NCBI RefSeq assembly: GCF_006539165.1
Contig: NZ_BJMM01000031.1
Span: 1 to 64,000, forward strand
Direction: 5' to 3'
Source: Streptomyces cacaoi
GTDB taxonomy: Bacteria; Actinomycetota; Actinomycetes; Streptomycetales; Streptomycetaceae
Length of the DNA stretch: 64,000 bases
A model generated the notes under the pieces. The model was not told the DNA's origin and ran no database searches. It was given only the letters and a program-made list of their open reading frames with translations. Within the stretch, counting starts at the first letter, position 1, and each line of letters starts with the position of its first letter. A program made the translations under genes and the position numbers. Shown piece by piece: positions 1 through 8,127 of the stretch.

Positions 1-6
1 CACGCG

Positions 7-47
7 ACGGCGGGCGCTCCCGGGAGGAGCGCCCGCCGTGGGTTTTT
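7..47 (+). terminator. Strong GC hairpin with T-run
   Basis: A perfect 14-bp inverted repeat (7-20 with 26-39, 5-nt loop) is followed on the plus strand by GGGTTTTT. The T-run suggests termination of a plus-strand gene left of the window. It also lies just past the stop of the minus-strand gene at 94-435, so it may work in both directions. Confidence 0.75.
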
Positions 48-93
48 CCCGGGGATTCCCGGGGAGGTGTGCCGGTTCCCGGAGGTGGAACCG

Positions 94-435
94 TCAGCCG
101 AGGAGGCCCTTGCCGACCGGCAGGCCGCCGAGCATGTTGCCACCGGGGTTCGAGCCGTCGGTCAGACCGGAGGCCAGCTGGTTGGTGGCGGCACCGGACT
201 TGCCGTCGAGGGTGTCCTGCGCGGTCTGCGTGGTGGCGCCGAGCGCGTTCGAGACACCGGAGGGAAGACCCTTGGTGGCGTTCTCCACGGGCAGCTTGCC
301 CACGGCGCCGGTGGCCGTCTCGGCGAGCGGGCCGAGCGCGTCGGTGCCGAGCGCGGAGGCGGCACCCGCGCCGGCGGCGACGGCGGCGGCACTCATGACG
401 GCGACACCCAGGGTCTTCTTGGCTACCTGCTTCAT
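94..435 (-). CDS. Small secreted Ala/Gly-rich protein
   Basis: A 113-aa product. It opens with a Sec signal peptide (KQVAKK basic patch, then an Ala-rich hydrophobic stretch to about residue 29). A low-complexity mature part rich in Gly, Ala, Thr, Leu and Asn follows, ending in PVGKGLLG. No catalytic domain is visible. The ATG at 435 is chosen because it places the signal peptide at the N-terminus and has AGGA 11 nt upstream; longer in-frame versions begin with arginine- and proline-rich non-signal sequence. Similar short secreted proteins are common in Streptomyces and have no known function. It is monocistronic, between two hairpins. Confidence 0.75.
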   Translation of the reverse strand: MKQVAKKTLGVAVMSAAAVAAGAGAASALGTDALGPLAETATGAVGKLPVENATKGLPSGVSNALGATTQTAQDTLDGKSGAATNQLASGLTDGSNPGGNMLGGLPVGKGLLG

Positions 436-516
436 CTGTGCGTACGTCCTCGTGATGTGGGGGGTTGGGCAGCCCGGTGAACGTAGCCACGAAGACGAAG
501 CGGTGGCAAACACGCG

Positions 517-549
517 ACGGCGGCCGGGAGTCGGGCTCCCGGCCGCCGT
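517..549 (-). terminator. Hairpin downstream of adenosine deaminase
   Basis: A perfect 14-bp stem (517-530 with 536-549, 5-nt loop) without a T-run lies 67 nt past the adenosine deaminase stop. Its left arm starts with the same bases as the hairpin at 7-47. Confidence 0.6.
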
Positions 550-615
550 GCCGTGCCCCGGTCCGCGCCCGCCCGCCGGCCCGGCGCCGGGTGCGGAACC
601 GCTGGTCATGCCGGG

Positions 616-1746
616 TCAGTGCGCGGCGTCCTTGAACAGCCATTCGGACTTCAGGGTCGAATAGCCGGGCTTGATCACATCGTTGATCATGGCGAGACGT
701 TCATCGAAAGGAATGAACGCGGACTTCATGGCATTGACGGTGAACCACTGCATGTCGTCGAGCGTGTACTGGAACGTGTCGACGAGGTGCTCGAACTCGC
801 GGCTCATGCTCGTCCCGCTCATCAGCCGGTTGTCGGTGTTGACCGTCGCGCGGAAGTGCAGCCGGCGCAGCAGTCCGATGGGGTGCTCGGCGTACGAGGG
901 GGCGGCCCCGGTCTGGAGGTTGGAGCTGGGGCACAGCTCCAGCGGGATCCGCTTGTCGCGCACATAGCTGGCGAGCCGGCCGAGCTTGACGGTGCCGTCG
1001 TCGGCCTCCTGGATGTCGTCGATGATGCGCACGCCGTGGCCGAGCCGGTCGGCGCCGCACCACTGGAGCGCCTGCCAGATCGAGGGCAGTCCGAACGCCT
1101 CGCCGGCGTGGATGGTGAAGTGGTTGTTCTCGCGCTTGAGGTACTCGAAGGCGTCCAGGTGCCGGGTCGGCGGGTGGCCGGCCTCGGCGCCGGCGATGTC
1201 GAAGCCGACGACGCCCAGATCGCGGTACCGGTTGGCGAGTTCGGCGATCTCCAGCGCGCGGGCCGCGTGCCGCATCGCGGTCAGCAGGGCGCCGACGCGG
1301 ATGCGGTGCCCGGCGGCACGGGCGCGCCGCTCGCCCTCCCGGAAGCCGGCGTCGACGGCCTCGACGACCTCCTCCAGGCCGAGCCCGCCTTCCAGGTGCT
1401 GCTCGGGCGCGTAGCGGATCTCGGCGTAGACGACGCCGTCGGCGGCGAGGTCCTCGGCGCACTCGGCGGCGACCCGGAAGAGCGCGTCCCGGGTCTGCAT
1501 GACGCCGACGGTGTGCGAGAACGTCTCCAGGTACCGCTCCAGCGAGCCGGAGTCGGCGGCCTCGCGGAACCAGTCGGCGAGCCGGTCCGCTTCGTTCTCG
1601 GGGAGCTGGTCGTATCCGGTCTCGCGCGCCAGCTCGACGAGGGTCGCGGGGCGCGGGCCGCCGTCGAGGTGGTCGTGCAGCAGGACCTTGGGTGCGCGGC
1701 GGATCTGCTCCTTGGTGGGGACGGTGCTGAGGGATTCGCTTACCAT
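616..1746 (-). CDS. add: Adenosine deaminase
   Basis: A 376-aa protein that converts adenosine or deoxyadenosine to inosine or deoxyinosine in the cytoplasm. The zinc-enzyme signature is complete: HxH in HDHLDGG (His24, His26), HAGEA (His213, Glu216), GHG (His237) and Asp305 in NTDN. Residue 306 is Asn, not the second Asp of the usual DD pair. The ATG at 1746 has no Shine-Dalgarno, but a -10-like TACAGT ends 6 nt upstream, so the mRNA may be leaderless. A perfect palindrome (1763-1774) sits just upstream of that -10 and recurs at the nucleoside transporter promoter, which suggests shared control. Family assignment is secure; the leaderless start is inference. Confidence 0.95.
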   Translation of the reverse strand: MVSESLSTVPTKEQIRRAPKVLLHDHLDGGPRPATLVELARETGYDQLPENEADRLADWFREAADSGSLERYLETFSHTVGVMQTRDALFRVAAECAEDLAADGVVYAEIRYAPEQHLEGGLGLEEVVEAVDAGFREGERRARAAGHRIRVGALLTAMRHAARALEIAELANRYRDLGVVGFDIAGAEAGHPPTRHLDAFEYLKRENNHFTIHAGEAFGLPSIWQALQWCGADRLGHGVRIIDDIQEADDGTVKLGRLASYVRDKRIPLELCPSSNLQTGAAPSYAEHPIGLLRRLHFRATVNTDNRLMSGTSMSREFEHLVDTFQYTLDDMQWFTVNAMKSAFIPFDERLAMINDVIKPGYSTLKSEWLFKDAAH

Positions 1747-1752
1747 TTCGGC

Positions 1753-1774
1753 ACTGTAGCGCCTACGCGCGTAG
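1753..1774 (-). promoter_or_regulatory. add promoter -10 and palindromic operator
   Basis: A minus-strand -10-like TACAGT (1753-1758) lies 6 nt before the add ATG. Immediately upstream is the perfect 12-bp palindrome CTACGCGCGTAG (1763-1774), with a central CG as in LacI-family operators. The same TTCTACGCGCGT string occurs at the promoter of the nucleoside ABC operon (14635-14648). Operator function is inferred from position and recurrence; no cognate regulator gene lies next to it. Confidence 0.6.
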
Positions 1775-1850
1775 AACGCATGGGGTTCCCGGATTCCGGC
1801 CCCTGCGGCCCCCGTACCGCGCCCGCGCGGCGCCCGCTCGGACGCCCCTT

Positions 1851-1894
1851 CGGTGCCTGCCCGGTGCCTGCTCGGTGCCTGCTCGGTGCCCGCC
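1851..1894. repeat. 11-bp tandem repeat, about 4 copies
   Basis: The unit CGGTGCCTGCT is repeated about four times, the last copy degenerate. It lies between add and the divergent hydrolase-like gene, upstream of both. Confidence 0.8.
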
Positions 1895-1964
1895 GGCACG
1901 GTCCGCCGGGCGGATCTCGTCCGACCCCCTGCCGTGGCGGCCCGGCCGTGGGATTGTTTCTGCC

Positions 1965-2729
1965 ATGGCTCAGCGAGCGATGCGCGAGAGGGAAGCACGG
2001 CTGGGGCGGCCCCGCGGGGCCGTGGGCACCGCACCGCACGCCGTCGTCCTGGTGCTGCCCGGTGGCGGTCCCGGCGGGCGGCGCGGCGCGACGGCGGCAG
2101 CGGCGGCCGTACCGCTGGCACGGCGGCTGGCCCGAGCCGCCCGCGACGAGCCCCTCGTCGCCCACGTGGTGCGCTACCGCTCCGCCGCGACGGACACCGC
2201 ACCGTCCGAGAGCCCGCCCGAGGACCCGGCCGAAGCCCTGGCCCACGACGCCGAATGGGCCGTCGGCGAGGCCGTGCGCCGCTACGGCGACGTCCCCGTC
2301 TGCCTGGCCGGTGCCGACATCGGCGGCCGGGCCGCGCTGCGCGCCGCCGGGCACGAGGCCGTCTCCTCCGTCATCGCGCTCGGGCCGATGCTGGAGGACG
2401 ACGGCGACCCGGTGCGCCAGCTCCTCGGCCGGCACGTGCTGATCGTGCACGGCACCGACGACGCCCGCTGCGACCCGGAGTTGTCCTTCCGCTTCGCCGA
2501 GCGGGCGAAGAAGGTGAACGCCGACGTGTGCCGCTTCGAGGTGCACACCGCCGGGCACGGGCTGCGCCAGCACTCCTTCGAAGTGGCCGCGCTCGCCCAG
2601 GACTTCGTCCTCGGCACCCTGTGCGGCCGCGACCTGTGCCGCCCCCTCACCGACGCCCTCGCCGCGCCCCCGCCCCTCGGTCTGCGCATGCCCCTGGCCG
2701 CCGGCTTCGGACGCACCCTGCGGAGCTGA
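1965..2729 (+). CDS. Alpha/beta-hydrolase-fold protein with atypical nucleophile elbow
   Basis: A 254-aa protein with the layout of a small alpha/beta hydrolase: oxyanion-hole strand VVLVLPGGGPGGRRG near the start, an elbow in LAGADIGGRAA, an acid-residue loop HGTDDARCDPE and a terminal His in HTAGHGLRQHS. At the elbow the usual Ser is replaced by Asp (G-A-D-I-G), so it may use an Asp nucleophile or lack esterase activity. The start is uncertain: ATG 1965 (MAQRAM) and ATG 1980 (MREREA) are both possible, with no clear ribosome site. It is divergent from add. The substrate is unknown. Confidence 0.7.
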   Translation: MAQRAMREREARLGRPRGAVGTAPHAVVLVLPGGGPGGRRGATAAAAAVPLARRLARAARDEPLVAHVVRYRSAATDTAPSESPPEDPAEALAHDAEWAVGEAVRRYGDVPVCLAGADIGGRAALRAAGHEAVSSVIALGPMLEDDGDPVRQLLGRHVLIVHGTDDARCDPELSFRFAERAKKVNADVCRFEVHTAGHGLRQHSFEVAALAQDFVLGTLCGRDLCRPLTDALAAPPPLGLRMPLAAGFGRTLRS

Positions 2730-2771
2730 CCGCGCGCGGGCCGGAGCGGGCGGACACGGCGGACGCCCGGG

Positions 2772-3782
2772 TCAGGTGCGGACCGCCGTGTGGACCGTGA
2801 AGGCCGTCAGATGGAAGACGTCGGCGCGGCGGGTGACGCCCTCCGGGGAGGCGTCGTCGAGGAGGGTGTCGAGGGTGGTGAGGTCCTCGGTGGACAGGGT
2901 GTCGGACAGGGCCTCGCGGGCGCGTTCCAGGCGGGTGCGGACATAGGCGCGGGCCGGCGGGTCGAGGGGTGCCGGCAGGTCGGTGAGGAAGGTGCGGCTG
3001 CCGGTGGGGGTCAGCCCGGCGGCGGCGAGCATGCCCGGCCAGTCCTCCACCGCGCGTACGGAGCCGGGCAGTTCGGCGCGCATGGCGTCGAAGGCGTCCT
3101 CCTGGGCGGCGTCGATACGGGCCTGGAGGCCGGGGCGGCCCAGGCCGATGTCGCGGGGCAGATTGCGCGTCGGCAGGCCGCGTTCGCGGACGGCGAGGAC
3201 CCCGCCGGGGCGCAGCACACCGGCGAAGGTGTCCAGCGCCGCGTGCTGATCGCCGATGTGGTGGACGACGTTGCTCGTCCACACCAGGTCGGCGGTGCCG
3301 AGCGCGGGCACACCGTCGGGCAGTTCCGCGCTCCGGGTGGTCAGCCGGCCGCCGAGGCCGGCGGCGGCGGCGCGGTCGCGGGCGCGGGCCAGCAGCCCGT
3401 CGGCGCTGTCGACGGCGACGGCTTCCGCCGCCGGGAAGGCGTGCGCGAGGGCCACCGTGGCCACGCCGGGCCCGGCGCCCAGGTCGAGGAGCCGGGTCAC
3501 CTCGTGCCCGCCGGTGATGTCGCGCAGCCAGGCCGCGGCGCTCTCCAGCACCGGCAGATCGAGTTCGGCTTGGCGTTCGAGATGGTCGGCGAGGGCCTCC
3601 CAGTCGGGCTCGGTGCCGTGCTCCCCGGCGCCGTGGCTGTGCCCGTGCCCGTGGCCGTGTCCGTGGTGGTGCCGGTGGTGGTGGGCGTGCGGGTGGGCGC
3701 CCTGGCCGTCCGGTGCGGTGACGGTCTCGGCCGCGGCGGAGCCGGAGGCGTCGCGGTGGTCGTCGTCGTGCTGCGGAATCAT
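2772..3782 (-). CDS. Class I SAM methyltransferase with His-rich N-terminus
   Basis: A 336-aa protein. Residues about 30-55 are a histidine-rich stretch (HPHAHHHRHHH then HGHGHGHGHSHG) that could bind Ni, Zn or Cu. The rest is a class I methyltransferase: motif I LLDLGAGPGVATVAL, an acidic SAM ligand in AVAVDSADG, and LVWTSNVVHHIGD. The ATG overlaps the LysR stop as ATGA and has GGAGG 5 nt upstream inside the LysR gene, so the two are translationally coupled. The methyl acceptor is unknown. The divergent MFS exporter suggests a small molecule that is both modified and exported, but this is inference. Confidence 0.85.
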   Translation of the reverse strand: MIPQHDDDHRDASGSAAAETVTAPDGQGAHPHAHHHRHHHGHGHGHGHSHGAGEHGTEPDWEALADHLERQAELDLPVLESAAAWLRDITGGHEVTRLLDLGAGPGVATVALAHAFPAAEAVAVDSADGLLARARDRAAAAGLGGRLTTRSAELPDGVPALGTADLVWTSNVVHHIGDQHAALDTFAGVLRPGGVLAVRERGLPTRNLPRDIGLGRPGLQARIDAAQEDAFDAMRAELPGSVRAVEDWPGMLAAAGLTPTGSRTFLTDLPAPLDPPARAYVRTRLERAREALSDTLSTEDLTTLDTLLDDASPEGVTRRADVFHLTAFTVHTAVRT

Positions 3783-4807
3783 CGTTCCTCCAGGGGTGGT
3801 TGGGGTTCGGCGCGCAGGAGACGGCCCCGGCGGCCGAGCAGGAACTTCTTGAACGCGGCGACCGGCGGCGTGTCCGGCCGGCCCGCGAGCCAGGCCAGAC
3901 CGATCTCCCGGACGGCACGCGGCGCCGTCACCGTCAGTTCGCGCACACCGGGCCGCGGAATGGCCGGCGGCGGCAGCAGCGCGACCCCGAGGCCCGCCGC
4001 GACCAGCCCCCGGATCGTCTCCGCCTCCTCGCCCTCGAAGGCGATCCGGGGCCGGAAACCGGCCTGCGCACACAGGGAGTCGAGGATCCGCCGCATGCCG
4101 TACCCCTTCTCCAGCGTGACGAACGACTCCTCGGCGGCCTCGGCGAGCCGCACCCGCTTGCGGCGTGCCAGCCGGTGGTCGTCGGGGACGACGAGCCGCA
4201 GCCGCTGCTCGTCCAGCCGGCGGCCGACCAGATCGGCGGAGTCCGGCACGGGCGAGGTCAGACACAGATCCAGCTCTCCCGCGCGCAGCCGGTCGAGCAT
4301 CGCCTCCCCGTAGTTCTGCACCAGGGAGAACCGGACCCGGGGATGGTCGGCGCGGAAGGCCCGCAGCAGACTGGGCACCGTCTCCCAGCCGAGGGTGTGC
4401 AGAAAACCGAACGCCACCTTGCCGGTGGCCGGGTCGGCGTCCGAGCGCACCGTCTCCGCTGCCTGCCCGACGGCGGCGAGGGCCCGTTCGGCGGATGCGA
4501 GGAAGGTGTGGCCGGCCGTGGTGAGGGTGAGGCTGCGCCCGTGCCGCGCGAACAGCGCCACCCCGAGGTCCTCCTCCAGCCGGGCCAGCGCGCGGCTCAG
4601 CGAGGACTGCGGGATGCCCAGTTCGTGCGCGGCGCGGGTGACGTGCTCGTGCCGGGCGACGGCGGCGAACTGCGCCAGCCGTGGCGTCAGCGCGAGCGTC
4701 ACCGGGTCGAACGGGGCGGCGTCCGCCGCGCCGCCCGGGGCCCGGCCCGGCAGCCGGCCGGCGCCGGATGTGATGTGGCTGTCTTTCTCGTTGCGTGACG
4801 GTGACAA
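3779..4807 (-). CDS. LysR-family transcriptional regulator
   Basis: A 342-aa regulator. The LysR helix-turn-helix is at about residues 40-100 (RLAQFAAVARHEHVTRAAHELGIPQ), followed by a substrate-binding domain of the CynR/YnfL-like type. The N-terminal 35 residues are a Gly/Pro-rich extension, so the true start could be the internal position near the HTH, but no better start is evident. It is divergent from the MFS transporter at 4900 and coupled to the methyltransferase. By family habit it would regulate both itself and the divergent exporter; paired ATGCAT half-sites lie in the shared intergenic region. Confidence 0.9.
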   Translation of the reverse strand: MSPSRNEKDSHITSGAGRLPGRAPGGAADAAPFDPVTLALTPRLAQFAAVARHEHVTRAAHELGIPQSSLSRALARLEEDLGVALFARHGRSLTLTTAGHTFLASAERALAAVGQAAETVRSDADPATGKVAFGFLHTLGWETVPSLLRAFRADHPRVRFSLVQNYGEAMLDRLRAGELDLCLTSPVPDSADLVGRRLDEQRLRLVVPDDHRLARRKRVRLAEAAEESFVTLEKGYGMRRILDSLCAQAGFRPRIAFEGEEAETIRGLVAAGLGVALLPPPAIPRPGVRELTVTAPRAVREIGLAWLAGRPDTPPVAAFKKFLLGRRGRLLRAEPQPPLEER

Positions 4808-4828
4808 GGGACGCCCTCAACTGCACTG

Positions 4829-4893
4829 ATGCATGAACGGAACGATTCTGGCACTTCCATGCATTGGACGGATGAAACCGGTCGCCCTACCTT
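4829..4893 (+). promoter_or_regulatory. MFS promoter and LysR-type inverted repeat
   Basis: An imperfect inverted repeat, ATGCATGAA...TTCCATGCAT, has ATGCAT cores at 4829-4834 and 4859-4864, 30 bp apart centre to centre (about three helical turns). The right half touches a -35-like TTGGAC (4864-4869), followed after 18 bp by the -10-like TACCTT (4888-4893). The -10 ends 6 nt before the MFS ATG, implying a leaderless transcript. Confidence 0.6.
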
Positions 4894-4899
4894 CTGAGC

Positions 4900-6177
4900 A
4901 TGCCTGCTCTTGATACCAAGGCGTCCTCCGACGTGGAGGACGCCTCACGCGACGTGTCCGACGACAGGAACGACGGGACGAAGCTCAGCCCCGGCGACCC
5001 CGGGCACGGCAGGATGCGGCTGGCGCTGTTCGCCGCCGGACTGTCGACCTTCGCCCTCCTCTACTCCACGCAGGCACTGCTGCCGGAGATCTCGCACGAC
5101 CTGCACGCGGCCCCCGACCAGGCCAGCTGGACCGTCTCCGGCGCCACCATCGGGCTCGCCGTCGCCGTGCTCCCGCTGGCCGCGCTCTCCGAACGCTTCG
5201 GCCGCCGCCGGATGCTCACCCTGTCGATGACCGTGGCCGTCGTCCTCGCCCTGCTCGTGCCGTTCGCACCGAACCTGGGCGTCCTCATCGCGCTGCGCGT
5301 CCTCCAGGGAGCCGCCGTCGCCGGCGTGCCCGCCTCCGCGATGGCGTTCCTGTCCGACGAGGTACGCGCCCGGCATCTCGTCGGCGCCGTCGGACTGTTC
5401 GTCGCGGGGAACAGTGTCGGCGGAATGAGCGGGCGGATCCTCACCGGCTGGATCACCGAAGCCTGGGGCTGGCGCGCCGGACTCGGCGCCGTCGCCGTCA
5501 CCTCGCTGCTGTGCGCCGTCGCCTTCCAGCTGCTGGTGCCGCCCGCCCGGCACTTCCGCCCCGTCCCGCTGCGGCCCCGGCACTTCGCCGCCACCGTGCG
5601 CTCTCACCTGGGCAACCCGCTGCTGCTGCGGCTCTACGCCATGGGCCTGCTGTTCATGTCCGTCTTCGGCTCCGTCTACACCGTCATCGGCTACCGGCTC
5701 GTCGACGCGCCGTTCGGGCTCTCCCAGGGCCTCGTCGGGTCCATCTTCGTCATCTACCTCGTCGGCACCGTCGCCTCGGCGACCGCCGGACGCCTCAATT
5801 CCCGCTTCGGCCGCCGCGGCACGCTGTACCTGGGCATCGGCACCACCTCCGCCGGGCTGCTCGTCAGCCTCGCGGACAACCTCGTCGCCGTCGTCGCCGG
5901 GCTCGTCCTCATCACCGCCGGCTTCTTCGCCGGGCACGCCGTCGCCTCCGGCTCCGTCAGCCGCACCGCCACCCACGGCTCCGCACAGGCGTCCGCGCTG
6001 TACCAGATGGCCTACTACATCGGCAGCTCCGCCGGCGGTGCCCTCGGCGCCGTCGCCTTCGCCACCGGCGGCTGGAGCGCACTCGTCGGCCTGGGCCTCG
6101 GCTCCATGGCGCTCGCCGCCGGCGTCACCCTCTACGCCACCCGGCAGGCCCGCACGGCCACCGCGGCCGGGGCCTGA
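4900..6177 (+). CDS. MFS transporter (drug efflux type)
   Basis: A 425-aa membrane protein with about 12 hydrophobic segments after a 45-residue polar, Asp-rich N-terminus. It has the MFS loop 2-3 signature around LSERFGRRRMLTLS and its half-repeat NSRFGRRGTLYLG. It resembles YnfM/AraJ-type proton-driven exporters. The ATG sits 6 nt after a promoter -10, with no Shine-Dalgarno. LysR control from the divergent gene is likely. The substrate is not deducible. Confidence 0.9.
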   Translation: MPALDTKASSDVEDASRDVSDDRNDGTKLSPGDPGHGRMRLALFAAGLSTFALLYSTQALLPEISHDLHAAPDQASWTVSGATIGLAVAVLPLAALSERFGRRRMLTLSMTVAVVLALLVPFAPNLGVLIALRVLQGAAVAGVPASAMAFLSDEVRARHLVGAVGLFVAGNSVGGMSGRILTGWITEAWGWRAGLGAVAVTSLLCAVAFQLLVPPARHFRPVPLRPRHFAATVRSHLGNPLLLRLYAMGLLFMSVFGSVYTVIGYRLVDAPFGLSQGLVGSIFVIYLVGTVASATAGRLNSRFGRRGTLYLGIGTTSAGLLVSLADNLVAVVAGLVLITAGFFAGHAVASGSVSRTATHGSAQASALYQMAYYIGSSAGGALGAVAFATGGWSALVGLGLGSMALAAGVTLYATRQARTATAAGA

Positions 6178-6190
6178 ACCCCTCGCCCGT

Positions 6191-6221
6191 GCCGCGCCCC
6201 GCCGTGACACGGGGGCGCGGC
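6191..6221. terminator. Bidirectional hairpin between convergent genes
   Basis: The 10-bp stem GCCGCGCCCC (6191-6200) pairs with 6212-6221 between the convergent MFS and thymidine phosphorylase genes. No T-run is present, as is common in Streptomyces. Confidence 0.55.
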
Positions 6222-6232
6222 GGGCGGGACGC

Positions 6233-7510
6233 TCAGGCCGTGACCCGGTCCAGGATCAACGGGGACGGGGCGAACGCCTCCGACGGGCCGATGTCGTAGG
6301 CGTCGGTGAGCGCCTCCTGCGCGTAGGGCAGCGCGTCCGGCGTATCGGTGTGCAGGGTGAACAGCGGCGCGCCCTCCAGGATGCGGTCGCCCGGCTTGGC
6401 GTGCAGCTCGACCCCGGCGCCGGCCTGCACCGGGTCCTCCTTGCGCGCCCGGCCGGCACCCAGCCGCCAGGCACACAGCCCCACGGCGTAGGCGTCGAGC
6501 CGGGTGAGCACCCCGGAGACGGGCGCGGTCACGATGTGCTGCTCGTGCGCGCGGGGCAGCGGAGCCGACGGGTCGCCGCCCTGCGCGGCGATCATGCGCC
6601 GCCACACGTCCATCGCCGAACCGTCCGCGAGCGCCCGCTCCGGATCGGCGCCGGACAGCCCGGCCGCGGCGAGCATCTCCCGGGCCAGCGCGACGGTCAG
6701 CTCCACCACATCGGCGGGCCCGCCGCCGGACAGCACATCCACCGCCTCCCGCACCTCCAGCGCGTTCCCCGCCGTCCGGCCCAGCGGCGTCGACATGTCG
6801 GTGAGCAGCGCGACGGTGCGGACGCCGTGGTCCTGGCCCAACTCGACCATGGTGGCGGCCAGTTCCCGCGCGTCCTCCGCGTTCTTCATGAAGGCGCCCG
6901 AGCCCGTCTTGACGTCCAGGACGAGCGAGCCGGTGCCCTCGGCGATCTTCTTCGACATGATCGAGGAGGCGATCAGCGGCAGGGACTCGACGGTGCCCGT
7001 CACATCGCGCAGCGCGTACAGCCGCTTGTCGGCCGGCGCGAGCCCGTCACCGGCCGCGCAGATGACCGAGCCGACGCTGCCGAGCACCTCCATCAACTCG
7101 GCGTTGCCGAGCGAAGCCCGCCAGCCCGGAATGGACTCCAGCTTGTCGAGCGTGCCGCCGGTGTGCCCGAGCCCCCGCCCGGACAACTGCGGCACCGCGG
7201 CACCACAGGCCGCGACGAGCGGCGCGAGCGGCAGCGTGATCTTGTCCCCGACGCCGCCCGTCGAATGCTTGTCGGCCGTCGGACGGGACAAGCCGCCGAA
7301 ATCCATCCGCTCACCCGACGCAATCATCGCGGCGGTCCAGCGGGAGATCTCCGCGCGGTTCATCCCGTTGAGGAAGATCGCCATGGCGAGCGCCGACATC
7401 TGCTCGTCGGCCACCACGCCACGGGTGTAGGCATCGATGATCCAGTCGATCTGCGCGCCGGACAGCTCGCGACGGTCCCGCTTGTCGCGGATGACGGAAA
7501 TGGCGTCCAT
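6233..7510 (-). CDS. deoA: Thymidine phosphorylase
   Basis: A 425-aa enzyme for phosphorolysis of thymidine and deoxyuridine to the free base and deoxyribose-1-phosphate. It has the glycosyltransferase family 3 N-terminal helical domain, then the phosphate and nucleoside motif KHSTGGVGDKITLPLAP near residue 80, and conserved SGRGLGHTGGTLDKLE near 110. It is the last gene of the nucleoside ABC-cdd-deoA run, but lies 617 bp after cdd across repeat-rich DNA, so it may have its own promoter. The ATG at 7510 has AAAGGA 13 nt upstream, longer than ideal spacing. The product fits salvage of imported pyrimidine nucleosides. Confidence 0.95.
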   Translation of the reverse strand: MDAISVIRDKRDRRELSGAQIDWIIDAYTRGVVADEQMSALAMAIFLNGMNRAEISRWTAAMIASGERMDFGGLSRPTADKHSTGGVGDKITLPLAPLVAACGAAVPQLSGRGLGHTGGTLDKLESIPGWRASLGNAELMEVLGSVGSVICAAGDGLAPADKRLYALRDVTGTVESLPLIASSIMSKKIAEGTGSLVLDVKTGSGAFMKNAEDARELAATMVELGQDHGVRTVALLTDMSTPLGRTAGNALEVREAVDVLSGGGPADVVELTVALAREMLAAAGLSGADPERALADGSAMDVWRRMIAAQGGDPSAPLPRAHEQHIVTAPVSGVLTRLDAYAVGLCAWRLGAGRARKEDPVQAGAGVELHAKPGDRILEGAPLFTLHTDTPDALPYAQEALTDAYDIGPSEAFAPSPLILDRVTA

Positions 7511-7592
7511 GGTGTCGGGCAGGTCCTTTCAACGGAGCGGTGGTGCTCGTCTTGCTTGGGGGGGGCGGCTGCTTCAGCGTCAGGGGCTGCTT

Positions 7593-7880
7593 CGTGCCTT
7601 GGTTTATTCGTGCCTTGGCCTATTCGTGCCTTGGCCTATTCGTGCCTTGGCCTATTCGTGCCTTGGCCTATGGGGCGGCTTCATGCCTGGGGGGTGGTTC
7701 ATGCCTTGGGGGTGGTTCATGCCTGGGGTGGTGGTTCTGCCTTGGGGTGGCGGTGCGTGCGTGCCTTGGGGGGTGCGGTCCGTGCCTGGGGTGCGGTCCG
7801 TGCCGTTCGTGCCTTGGCTGTGGTTCATGCCTTGGCTGTGGTCCATGCCTTGGGGGTGCGGTTCATGCCTTTGTGGGGTT
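7593..7880. repeat. 16-bp tandem repeat array with degenerate continuation
   Basis: Five head-to-tail copies of CGTGCCTTGGCCTATT (7593-7672) are followed by about ten degenerate units built on TTCATGCCTTGGGGGTGG, to about 7880. The array fills most of the cdd-deoA gap. Long ORFs read through it in several frames on both strands, as expected for simple repeats, and none has a credible start or protein-like composition. Confidence 0.9.
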
Positions 7881-7943
7881 TGATGCGTGGCTGGCGCAGA
7901 AGGCGGGGGGGCGTTGCCAGCGGCGGGGCGGGGAGCTGGGGAG

Positions 7944-8018
7944 GTAGGGTTTTCGCAGGTCAGGAGGTGGCGGGACTGGGTGGGCGTGGCTTCCTTGAAG
8001 GGTGGGTCCCACGAGCCC
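7944..8018. repeat. Dispersed 73-bp element, copy A
   Basis: The stretch starting GTAGGGTTTTCGCAGGTCAG and running to CGAGCCC is about 94% identical to 19034-19105, allowing a few single-base gaps. Both copies have the same orientation, and each lies at the 3' side of a minus-strand gene. Between copy A and the cdd stop (8019-8127) the DNA is extremely G-rich on the minus strand and could form G-quadruplexes. Confidence 0.85.
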
Positions 8019-8127
8019 GAACGCGCCCGCACGCCCCCACTCCCCCACCCACACCCCACCCTCACACCCCCACACCCCCACTCCCACCTTCACCCCCACC
8101 GCACCCACCCCGGCGCCCACCGCCCCC

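Noticed and set aside
7540..7947. Cys/Leu/Gly-repeat ORFs over the 16-bp array
   Set aside because: Several overlapping frames on both strands are all open, which is what a simple repeat gives. None has a ribosome site or protein-like composition.
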